Below are positions 53,988-64,000 of a DNA stretch of 64,000 bases, piece by piece. The DNA lies in contig NC_135557.1 in the NCBI RefSeq assembly GCF_964340395.1, positions 9,377,460 through 9,441,459 on the forward strand, read 5' to 3'. Numbering within the stretch: position 1 is the first letter of the stretch; every line of letters begins with the position of its first letter. The notes beneath the pieces are model-generated. The model was not told where the DNA came from and did not search any database. It was given only the letters and a program-made list of their open reading frames with translations. This stretch comes from Glandiceps talaboti (lineage: Eukaryota; Hemichordata; Enteropneusta; Spengelidae). The position numbers and the translations under genes are program-made.

Positions 53988-54088
53988 GTATGTGTGTATG
54001 TATGTATGTATGTATGTATGTATGTATGTATGTATGTATGTATGTATGTATGTATGTATGTATGTATGTATGTATGTATGTATGTATG

Positions 54089-54127
<39 letters not shown>

Positions 54128-54436
54128 ATGTATGTATGTATTTATGTATGTAGGAAAGCAAAACAAAAATGATAAATAATTTTTTTTCGAATAAATATTC
54201 TTTTTTCAAAGGATACCAAGGCAAGATGTAAGTAGATTACAACCCGACAAACGTAAAACGACATATATATATATATTTATTTGTTATTTACAATGTATGT
54301 ATGTATGTATGTATGTATGTATGTATGTATGTATGTATGTATGTATGTATGTATGTGTGTATGTATGTATGTATGTATGTATGTATGTATGTGTGTATGT
54401 ATGTATGTATGTATGTATGTATGTATGTATGTATGT
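53988..54436. repeat. Two (GTAT)n arrays
   Basis: Tetranucleotide arrays at 53988-54150 (with a GT core near 54088) and 54292-54436, separated by unique sequence that includes the ATACCAAGGCA block of the segmental duplication. Confidence 0.95.
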
Positions 54437-55848
54437 TATATTTTATATACAAGGACACATACACTGTATATATAGGTATAAATATTATATAGACAAGTAT
54501 AGATACATCTTATAGTTAGGTACACATACAATGTAGATATAAGTACACATAAATTCTATAGATATGCACACACACACTGTATAGATAAATATACATAGAT
54601 CGCATAGATACTTTTTAGGTATACACGCATTGTATATATACGTATAATACATTATATAGTTAGGTATACAGATACTTTATAGCGTGTCAAGGCTGACATT
54701 TTCAGCTTTCCAAAGCAAATGCAAATATCTCGCAACTTTAGATGCAAAAATAGACATTTAGAAATGTTGTATTATTTTGTATTAGCTTTTTATCAAACTG
54801 TGTACTGAGAGTGGTAAATGATGGTGTCAAACGAACAAAGGGTTCAATACTCCTTCAATGCAATCCTGGTGAGACTCGTTTGAAACCGACGCGTGGCTAT
54901 TGTATAGAGACTGATGATTGATATATAAGAAGTGATGGATGTTCCTGACATAAAATGGGTCAGTTAAGTTTAGCTGGAATATCATGAAGCTATTAAAAGT
55001 TCTATAGGTTTTTTTCATGGATACATACATAAATTATATTATGTAGGAACGGATGAATTCCAGATGGTAGTGTAAATTGTCTCTTGGAATTGGATTTTTT
55101 ATTTTCGTGTTTTGTTAATTGCATCTCTAAGTCAATATTTATATTGTTTTGTTTTGAATGGTGTGTATATTTTATTATTTCCAGACTATCTTTTTTTTTA
55201 AATTAGAATAATCTAACACCATGGTTACAATTTACAATTCTAAAAGCTGTAAAAGTTCCCCGCATAATTGGTAATCTAATGTTGAAAGATATTTGAATTA
55301 ATCTAAATAATATCGGGCATTAATATTCCCACATACATACAATTGTGAATTTTGAAATTAATACTAAATTTCGTTAATTTAGTTTTCTGTTCAAGGATGT
55401 CAAGTGTATATTCAGTATGTGAATTAGACGTTGCCAAGTTACCTGGATCATAGTATACAACTGCAAATGCAACGACAGTGTTTTATCAGTGACGCCACGG
55501 TACAAAAATCCAAATAAAATTATCAGAGGTGTTAGTAATATATATATAACGTCTTAGAGATGTGAGTCTTGTAGAATGTATTAATTTCACCAGGATATCT
55601 TCAAAATTTCGAAAGTTTGATCTTTGAAATCTGAAATGATTAAAACCCATAAGTATTGTAAACACGTCTTTTGACACACAAGCTTTCATCAACCAGATTA
55701 TACCACGGTATTGAAAATCTTTCCTTTCTGTTGAACGTGGTTCATTAGAGTTATGTACATTAGAAATATTCTTTTCGGCCCTATTACCTATATTAATATA
55801 CATTGGCCTCGGCCTTCACCCTAATTTATGCTGGTCCCCTTCCATGTA

Positions 55849-55905
55849 AGTAAGTGAGTGAGTGAGTGAGTGAGTGAGTGAGTGAGTGAGTGAGTGAGTG
55901 AGTGA
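55849..55905. repeat. (GAGT)n array
   Basis: Uninterrupted GAGT/GTGA repeats. Confidence 0.95.
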
Positions 55906-56379
55906 GCGAGCTTATAATTCACCTTGAACAAAAATCAATATATTGACAATATAGAGAGGTTAAAAAAAGAGAAGTAATTGTACATACAGTGTGAGAAAAA
56001 AATTGACCCTGATACAAAGTTTCATTCCGTCTTAAAATGCTGCTTCAATGAATTTGGCTATATTTGGTTATATAAACGGAATGCCCGTTTTCCCTGGTGT
56101 CGTGCCACTTCTCGATGTCGTCCAAGTTTACGTCTGATATCCTTTCCTCTACTCGTGAAATATTCTGTTATTTTTTAACATCTTAACCTTTCAATTCCTT
56201 GCCACTTCAAATACGCATTAACATTGCTGATAACGGAGCAAACATAGCGATAATTGGTTACGGACGAGAGCGTTCATTTGTTAACCGATGTACACGATGA
56301 AGTGTAATGGTATCACCATATAGACAAGTTGTATAGAGAGCTACACATACATTATATATATGCACACGCACTGTATAGA

Positions 56380-56845
56380 TACTATTATAAAGTTCGTCAT
56401 CTAGACTATTGTAACACTATCTGGAGCGGATGTAATGAAAGCCTTCGTGGTACATTACACAGACTACAGAAAAGAGCAGTAAAATGCATTTTTGACACTG
56501 ACAGAGACTCGCCTACAGCTAATTTATTTAAATCTATAAATACATGACCAATCTCCCAGATAGTAGCTTTTAATGAGTCTGTTTTTACCTTTAAGTGCCT
56601 AAACAGCCTCGTCCTGAACATTTCGACTCATATTTTAAATATGTACACAACTGTAATAACTATAGAACCGGGTCGAGCAAAAACAATGCCCTGTTCGTAC
56701 CTCGAATTAGAATCGATTTTTTAAAGCAAAATTTTATATTTTCTAGTGCAAATTCTTGGAATACATTACCACTTAAAGTGACAAACAGAACATTGTTTTT
56801 CTTAACACGAGGCTGTCACCAATATTTTAAGACAGAATTTTAGAT
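56380..56845 (+). pseudogene. LINE (CR1/L2/Jockey-type) C-terminal reverse-transcriptase fragment
   Basis: Contains HLDYCNTIWSGC, LHRLQKRAVKCIF, then across a stop and a frame change FTFKCLNSL, NNYRTGSSKNNALFVP and FSSANSWNTLPLKV, ending at TAG near 56842. This is the usual order at the C-terminal end of non-LTR retrotransposon ORF2 (YCNxxW, LQxRA, YKxLNxL, ANxWNxLP). It is truncated at the 5' side and broken. Confidence 0.8.
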
Positions 56846-57165
56846 ATTTTGCTGTCTTTTGTATGTCCTTATTGTACAGTTTGTATCTGTCTCTTTTGTC
56901 TTTGTATTTATATTTAGAGGGCCCCAGGGAAGATTTGACACCGCCTTTCATCAAGTCAGTATACAGTATGACCAAGCTAATAAAATATATTACACGCTTT
57001 AAATGTCCATTTCTGCATGCCAAGCTGCGAGATATTTACATATGCCTTACTTAACTAAAAATATGTCTGTATACTTAACTATAGAATGTATTGTACATAC
57101 ATAAACAGCGTATGTGCTCCTATGAATGCAGTATGAGTAAATATGTATGCAATATATGGGTCTAT

Positions 57166-57310
57166 ATATACATACATACATACATATATAGATACATACA
57201 TAGATAGATACATACATACATACATACATAGATACATACATACATACATACATACATACATACATACATACATACATACATACATACATACATACATACA
57301 TACATACATG
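57166..57310. repeat. (CATA)n array
   Basis: CATA repeats with GATA interruptions. Confidence 0.95.
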
Positions 57311-57403
57311 CAATGCATGGGTTCCTATCTATAAAATATGTGTACCTATATATGCAATGTTTTGGTACCCATCTCTATAATGTACGTATACTTATCCATA
57401 CAT

Positions 57404-57480
57404 TGTGTATTTATTTATTTATTTATTTATTGATTGATTGATTGATTGATTTTTATTTTATTTATTTATTTATTTATTTA
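57404..57480. repeat. (ATTT)n-(GATT)n-(ATTT)n array
   Basis: Tetranucleotide array. Confidence 0.93.
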
Positions 57481-57671
57481 TCAAACTTAATTTAAAGAGG
57501 GTAGCCCACTTGACCTTTGCATAAAAAACACAGGTTTCCTTTCTGCGTTAATGCTGTCCTGTGGAGACTCCTTTAGAATTAATGTATGTACATTTATTTG
57601 TAGTTACACACATAGTTGATAATGGATATGAAAGATCTAATGGATGTTCCTGACATATCTATGCACGGAAC

Positions 57672-57900
57672 GGAATTTACTTACACCAACCACTCAGCAA
57701 TACTGCTTATTATGGTGACAGAGCATTCTCAATGTGTGCCCCACACTTATGGAATGCTCTGCCCTCCTATCTGTACATCTTAAGACCTATTTCTGCAATA
57801 AGACTTTCGTTTTTCTGTTTGTGTACTCGTTTTATGTGCATTGTAAAGAGAATTGTGATAGTTATTTGGAATGCGCTATATAAGGCACTATGCCATCATT
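57672..57900 (+). pseudogene. Second LINE 3' fragment with typical 3' tail
   Basis: Reads YGDRAFSMCAPHLWNALPSY, matching the end of non-LTR ORF2 (YGxRAFxxAAPxLWNxLP). It is followed by TTGGAATGCGCTATATAAGG, the kind of 3' end common to CR1/L2-like elements. Truncated and not linked in frame to the 56380 fragment. Confidence 0.72.
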
Positions 57901-57905
57901 GTTTA

Positions 57906-58065
57906 AATGCACCCTGTTACACACAAGACACTATGACGTCATTGTTTTCTGGCACCCAGTTACACACAAGACACTATGACGTCATTGTTTTCTGGCACCC
58001 AGTTACACACAGGACACTATTACGTCATTGTTTCCTTGCATCAAGTTACACACAAGACACTTTGA
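57906..58065. repeat. 43-bp tandem repeat with CRE-like motifs, about 3.5 copies
   Basis: Unit of about 43 bp: TACACACAAGACACTATGAC, then GTCATTGTTTTCTGGCACCCAGT. Two copies carry the perfect palindrome TGACGTCA. It directly follows the LINE tail. A related pair lies at 60285-60362. Confidence 0.85.
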
Positions 58066-58439
58066 ATTAATTGACTAACGATAGAAACACAATTAATGTA
58101 AACCCTGGTTTAAAAGTTAACGTTATAGAAAGTCCAGAAAGAAGAGAACTGTCCAAGAAAGTTGAGATACAGGTACCATCTCAATCCTGTATACAAAAAT
58201 GGCCAGCAACTTATCGAGATCCCGGTCTGTTGAACTATACCTAAGTGCTCATGGTGGTTTAAGTTGAATGTGGTGACCATGGTATGCGTTAACAACCATT
58301 TATTATGTTTCTGACTATAACTAATATATTTTTTGGGGTGGTTCAGTTATTAGCTTATACTTAGCTTTTAATTATTTCAAAACACTTCTGAATACTCACA
58401 TACTCACTCTTTACTCACTAGGTATTCAGATAATCAACA

Positions 58440-58770
58440 TTTATTACCTCCGGTAAGGGTACAGAAGGTATTAAAAGGGGAATGTGTGTCTGTATGTCTG
58501 TATGTCTGTCTGTATGTATGTATGTATGTATGTATGTATGTATGTATGTATGTATGTATGTATGTATGTATGTATGTATGTATGTATGTGTGTCTGTCTG
58601 TCTGTCTGTCTGTCTGAGTCATCATTTTCTAAAAAATTGGCTTGCTCAATTATAATGAAAGTTGGGATATATAATCTTTAGGGTAATAGCTAGACCTGAT
58701 TATGTTTTGAGCCAGATATGTTAGAGTTTAATTAGAGAAATGTGCATATTAATAAAATCAACTAATTACG
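58440..58770. repeat. Interspersed repeat with GTCT array start, copy 3
   Basis: Begins ATTACCTCCGGTAAGGGTAC and has the same order of blocks as 29968-30340 and 38060-38340. The far end at about 59540 may be CCCTTATGGGAGGCATTCAG. Confidence 0.6.
58492..58615. repeat. (GTCT)n-(GTAT)n-(GTCT)n array
   Basis: Tetranucleotide array within the repeat that starts near 58440. Confidence 0.94.
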
Positions 58771-58789
58771 CAAAATCTTAAGACTGCAT

Positions 58790-59400
58790 ACTTATTTTTG
58801 GTAATTAGGCTATTTCTTAAGAATACATACTTCAAATTCAACATAATTTAATACATATGTTAACCATAAGAAAACACATAGGCTATCAAGTTTGTTGATG
58901 CACTGTACAGTGTTAATGAATAATTTACATAATTAATGATTTTCGGTAATTAGGCTATATCTTAAGAATAAATACTTCAATTCCAATATAATTCAGTACA
59001 CACGTTAACCATAACAACCAAATATGTCCTGTAAAGCTTGTTGGTGTATCTTTCAGTGTTAATGAATAATTTGCATAATTAATGATTCTTGGTAATTAGG
59101 CTATATCTTAAGACTGCATACTTGAATTTCAATACATTTCAGCATGTACATTAACCATAACAAATTGTGTATGTCCTATAAAGTTAGTTGATGTACCTTA
59201 CAGTGTTAATTAATAATTTGCATAATTAATGATTTTCGGTAATTAGTCTGTATCTTAAGACTTCATACTTCAAATTTCGTATAATATGATACGTACATCA
59301 ACCGTAATAATACGCACCTATGAAGTTTGTTGCTACAACTTTTTCCCTTAATGAGTATTTTGAATAATGAACTATATTCAGTAATTGAGCAGTATCATAC
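58790..59400. repeat. 146-bp tandem repeat, about four copies
   Basis: GGTAATTAGGCTATATCTTA recurs near 58800, 58945, 59090 and 59237, with a weaker copy near 59382. Each is followed by CATACTTCAA, a TTAACCATAA block and GTGTTAATGAATAATTTGCA. Confidence 0.88.
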
Positions 59401-59544
59401 ACTCTTACATACAATAACCTAAGAAAGCACGCTTGTCCAAAAAACTAAGCCTGTCTGTTACCATAGTTTTTTTTTAGTTTAATGAGTTATTTGCATAATT
59501 AGTTATTCCCTTATGGGAGGCATTCAGTTTAAATCTGGTTCAGT

Positions 59545-62200
59545 ATATTACTTTAGATTGCAGTTTATTTACACGTTTATGTTACTCATTACACAGTTAG
59601 TTTTGAGTAGTAAACTTTAATACTTGGCTCTATTTTTAGCATAGTAGTTATATATCAGACTGTTGTAATATGTTAATTAATAGTTTATTATATTTACAAC
59701 TATATTTGTTTTCATTATGTATTGTACCCCTGTCTGTATTTTAACAACTTATACTTTTTTTTTCGCTTTAACTTTGGGAGCTGATTAATTGAGAACAAGA
59801 TATTGAATTATTTTCTCTATTAACAGTTTTGTTATTGGTTGAATAAAATTAGAGGTTTTCGAGATTTTCATTATTTGACTTTAAACTCTGAATATAAAAT
59901 ATTTTTGCTAGATATATTACTGATTGATAGCGCTCATTTTTTAAATATTGTTTATATCTTATTTCTTGGTTTAGCTGCATGCTGGTAGAGAAATGACTTT
60001 CAGGGGCAACTTTTCCTAATGGAGGGGAATATGTCACGGACCAATATTTGAAAATTTATCATTTCGTCAATTTCGTCCACTTCTAAAAGTTATCAGACAA
60101 ATAGTTTTTACTTTGGCTATTATCAGTTGAATGATGATAAAGCTACACAATGACATATTGTGTTCAGTTGATGGTAAAAATAACCGCATTGCTTTGTCAC
60201 AAAATTGTTTAATGGAAATCTATGACTTTATTGTTTACATATAATTTACATTTTAAGTTAATTAAGATACACAGCGTGATGACACCGTCATTTACTTGAA
60301 TGCAATCGCATAGAGGACACTATTACGTCATCATTTACTTGAATGCAATCACACAGAGGACAATAAACTACATCGACAGGCCATGAATGGGCGCTACATG
60401 AATATTGCTTTAGGGAGATTTAAAAAGAACATGTTTTTCCCCATAATGCAAAGTGTGGTGGGGGCAATACTCCATATCACGTGATTCGGTCTTAAACACT
60501 GACTGAATTCTACACAAAAAATGTTTTATTCTCTGTGAAAAATCTGCATAATAACCAATTTGAGGATATATCATCACTAAGGCTCAGAATGTCCTGAAAA
60601 CCTATTTCAGATGTAACAAGACAAGCTTTTTTGTGTAGCTTACTTTATCCCAATTACACATTAAACCAATTGAAACATGACATATTTCTAACACAACGAT
60701 ATTACTTTAATTTTCAATTGAGGGGGGTCAATGACGTTAATTTATTTCCACCTCCATCTAGTTTCGATGAGAGTGTACTTACACAGACAATTTATATAGT
60801 TTAGACAATGACATGTGTTCGAGAACACAGGGTTACTCCCGTATCCACTTCCCATTGATCACATTTTGTAATGAGCTCTCATGTATTCATCCACTAGCTA
60901 GTGTCATTTTGGTCCCTCAATACCCACTGTGCCCAAACTTTCATCATATGAGCGTTTAGGCTGTATGTAATAATGGAATATTATGCCAATGGCATTGTAG
61001 AACAATTGTTACGATTTGTGCAAATATCTATCCACCCATGTTCTTTATTTACGTGTATTACATGCATACACATAATTTTACAGGTGCTATGACCTGTATG
61101 CTCGTGATTGTGTATAGTAAATGCATTGCATGTTTATTATCTTGCCTAATAACCCATGTTGTTATCTTTCCAATATACATCATAATTCTACTGTTACCGT
61201 GGACTTGGTCTTGTTACTGGGCATGTATATGTCCATCCTTTGAATGGTTATCCACTTTCCCACCCATCCCTGTTATTATGTTTGCAATATCCACCTCAAT
61301 GTGAGCATTGCTAAGGATGTCGTAAAGTGTCGCTAGAAATTTTTGAATACATTTGATGAATGATTATTTACATGCACAGGCAATAATACTATCTTTGCTA
61401 ACTATACTGGTATTTGGCAGTTGCCAAGGGCATGCCCAAGGTTGCTAGGATCACTTGTGTCAATAATATGTCTTGTACAAAATCTGAATATCTTCACCAA
61501 GTATTTTTGAGATATAAGTAACTGAGCAAACTTCAGTTTCTGGCTCAAAATGAGCATATGTCCACATGCATATGCACTGGGTAGTTCCTCCATCGTCACC
61601 TCTGGTGTTGGTAAAAAGGACTGGGATTTCTGGGGTGCACACCTATTTGTACGGGCAGGGTCACTATTTATTGTGCAATGATATTTTTATCACAAATAAT
61701 CAAGGACAGAGGAGAGACGAGGTCATTGAGTTTTGTGCATGTAGGGTCTTGGGGAGGCAATCATTTTTATTCGCTGGAATTCTAGAAAACACTGCCCCCA
61801 CATTGATAATTTATGTCCAAACCTAAACATGCTAAACTAACCATCGATGTGTTTGTGTGCTCGTGGTATGCAGGAATGAGACAACATTAATCCAAAGACA
61901 TACAGTGTAATTAGTGTCAAGAATTTGTCAAAGCATAGACATCATGTACAGGAGCCAGGATCAACAACAGTCTTTACTGATAGTGTGTTATTATGTTATG
62001 ATAAGTACAGCTGGTAGTTTTACATTAAATCTTCCCCAGTTATACAAAGATTGAGAAAAGTGATCAGAGCCTACACCTGGGCTGCTCCTGGTTGTTTTTG
62101 TTATTAAATGTGTTGCTATTCTATGTAACCTCGTCCATTCATGGTCTTTCCTTGGCTCACTTCAAGCAAACAAACAAACAAACTGGTGTTTTGTCCTGTT
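59545..62200. other. Mostly unannotated stretch
   Basis: AT-rich. It contains the CRE-repeat relative at 60285-60362. A hydrophobic open frame near 61038-61304 and frames near 61.4-61.8 kb have no splice context or recognisable domain, so I leave them out. Confidence 0.5.
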
Positions 62201-62238
62201 TTTCTTTTACAGGTGGAAACTAGTGTACTGTTAAAACC

Positions 62239-62344
62239 ATGTTTTCATTTCGTTTGATCGGATCGTTGCTTGCTCTCATCTTTGTATTCCGAGTAGAAAC
62301 GGCACCAGTCGAATCTACAAAACCTGGAATGCAACATGATTTCA
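62239..62344 (+). CDS. First coding exon of a secreted-protein gene (runs off the right edge)
   Basis: After a pyrimidine-rich tract and a TTTTACAG acceptor at 62211, a short 5' UTR leads to ATG at 62239. The product begins MFSFRLIGSLLALIFVFRV, a classic signal peptide (basic residue, long hydrophobic core), with likely cleavage after ETA near residue 22. It continues PVESTKPGMQHDF and meets a GTAAGT donor at 62345 in phase 1. The large MACPF gene needs a similar exon but its first visible exon begins in phase 0, so direct equivalence is not shown. A weak next acceptor in the right phase lies at 63283, but the frame ends after nine codons. Confidence 0.6.
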
Positions 62345-62423
62345 GTAAGTTAAAATTATTGCTAACACATGTACGATACACCAAAACTTCCATTAAAAAT
62401 GGAACACAGAGATATATACACAC

Positions 62424-62498
<75 letters not shown>

Positions 62499-64000
62499 CA
62501 CATCAGACCACACGCACGCACATGCATGCATGCATGCATGCATACATACATACATACATACATACATACATACATACATACATACATACATACATACATA
62601 CATACATACATACATACATACACACATGCATGCATGCATGCATACATACATACATACATACATACATACATGTTGTCAGGGAAAACTTATAAGACTTCCT
62701 TTCCTAATAGAAAGTTCACCTTTTCTCTTATATTTCGCATATATTTTTTCTTTAACTAAATAAGTGTATTAACTTCACACAAAGCTATTGCAATTAAGGA
62801 TAATGGAATTGGATATCTATTATAAAGCTTAATGCATGTGTTACCGACTTGTCTTTGGTGGTGATAGCTATTGACCAAAATCAAGTCGTAATCTCACATA
62901 GTCTATCTCAGAGGTACCATAATCTCGGGACACGTATTCAGTGGATAAACTCACAAACACTCAAAACATTATTTTGGTGAAAAAGATGTATGCTTCAACC
63001 AACAATACGAGAGCTTTGGATTCGTTTTCCTTCACTTAGAGCAGTTCAGACTAGATTGAATCAATTAGTTCTCTGTAGTAATTCTACTACGACGCAGATC
63101 AGTTACCATAAGTTAAAGACGTGTTGCTCTACCGCTGCCCCACAAGATCTCTCTGTATCAGTCGGTGTTTTAGCATACACCCTTCATTCACATTTTATTT
63201 AAATTCAAAGCTTCATTCCGTAATACTAATATGGTTAGTAAATAACATGTTTACAGTAAACTTCAATTATTTTTGTTTTTTAGGAAGTGTGTATGAACTA
63301 CAGTTAATTTAACACAGAGATAGACAGTTTTGAAAATACTCTTTTCTACTATAGTTGAATTCATTAAAAGTTGTGATTTATCACTTATAGTGACACTTGC
63401 TACATTCACTTAATAACATATAATAACATGGCCTAGCTCGTGTTACTATCTCATTAATCAATTAGACCTCACAGAGTCAGGTAGCCTAGATACAATTATT
63501 GTTTGTTTATAATACAATTATATACTTTGTAACTCATGTTAGTGCTGACTGGTTCTGTTTGCCACGACCACACATAAACCAAGACGAAGCTGTATATTCT
63601 ACACTAAGATAAAAAGACAGCAATTTCCGCAATTTCTTTAATCCTGGATCAAATAAACACCTAAAACATACTGCTATAAAACACAGGCATATAGGCACCA
63701 ACGTGTTGATGTTTGCATTTGGGGTCTGTATGGTTGCAAGTTAGTTCATTTAATTTACACAGCATGCAGCAGTAAAGTGCTTTCCTTCAATCTTATTGCT
63801 GTGAAGTGTAACATGCGTGATTGCATCCTGATGAAAAGTAACTTTCAAAACTATGTCTATAAGAAGATCAATGTGTATTAGCTCTTTATTACATATCAGC
63901 AAAGGTGGCCAGTGGAGGTTTTCGTTTGTTTACGGAAACTATCGTCTGGGCCAAATGACCTCCAACAAATGTGTACTTTCAAACTATCCTTAGTACCAAT
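62345..64000. other. Probable first intron of the secreted-protein gene
   Basis: Begins with the array at 62428-62672. The rest is AT-rich without a convincing second exon. A possible acceptor at 63281-63283 opens only nine codons. Confidence 0.45.
62428..62672. repeat. (TA)n and (CATA)n/(CATG)n arrays in intron
   Basis: A TA tract to about 62497, then CATG/CATA tetranucleotides to 62672. Confidence 0.96.

Larger units (their letters stand above)
54200..57650. repeat. Segmental duplication, copy B
   Basis: Partner of 43300-48970. It lacks the CACTA MITE and the hAT fossil, and instead carries a GAGT array (55849-55905) and a LINE fragment (56380-56845). Confidence 0.7.

Noticed and set aside
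61038-61304. Hydrophobic 88-codon frame resembling a membrane protein
   Set aside because: AT-rich DNA gives hydrophobic frames by chance. No splice, start context or family resemblance was found.

Overview
This is AT-rich, intron-rich metazoan nuclear DNA. It shows long introns with clean GT-AG boundaries, dense di-, tri- and tetranucleotide arrays, MITE-like elements, and LINE, Penelope-like and hAT transposon fossils. The domain repertoire (MACPF, LCCL, hevein-like cysteine modules, a Methyltransf_FA-like domain) fits a marine invertebrate, either an invertebrate deuterostome or a lophotrochozoan. The sequence alone does not settle the phylum.

Region 1 (1-28959) is one large + strand gene. 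I rebuilt 37 exons by hand from splice signals and phase. They total 4500 nt and stay in one frame to a TAG at 28957-28959, giving about 1499 residues. The 5' end, presumably with a signal peptide, lies left of the window. The order of parts is: N-terminal segment, MACPF pore-forming domain with WGTHY signature, a segment with no recognised domain, a Methyltransf_FA-like domain, a cysteine-rich region, two tandem hevein-like exons, and five tandem LCCL domains made of the same four-exon module. The predicted product is a secreted pore-forming-type protein with many probable ligand-binding modules, and immune defence is a reasonable but unproven role. The introns carry microsatellites, a 30-bp minisatellite and at least five small transposon-like insertions.

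Region 2 (28960-43100) has little convincing coding sequence. It holds a possible small terminal exon (31555-31634), two copies of a roughly 1.6-kb interspersed repeat, and a Penelope-type GIY-YIG endonuclease fossil. It also holds an orphan but open copy of a cysteine-rich exon of the large gene (34737-34825), and a promoter-like segment with a possible minus-strand first exon (35411-35640).

Region 3 (43100-61000) is a diverged segmental duplication. About 43.2-49.0 kb resembles 54.0-57.6 kb, and the first copy alone carries a CACTA-type MITE and a decayed hAT-like transposase. Two LINE 3' fragments, a tandem repeat with perfect CRE motifs and a 146-bp tandem repeat lie in the right half.

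Region 4 (61000-64000) contains a likely first coding exon with a signal peptide at 62239-62344, which starts another secreted-protein gene running off the right edge.
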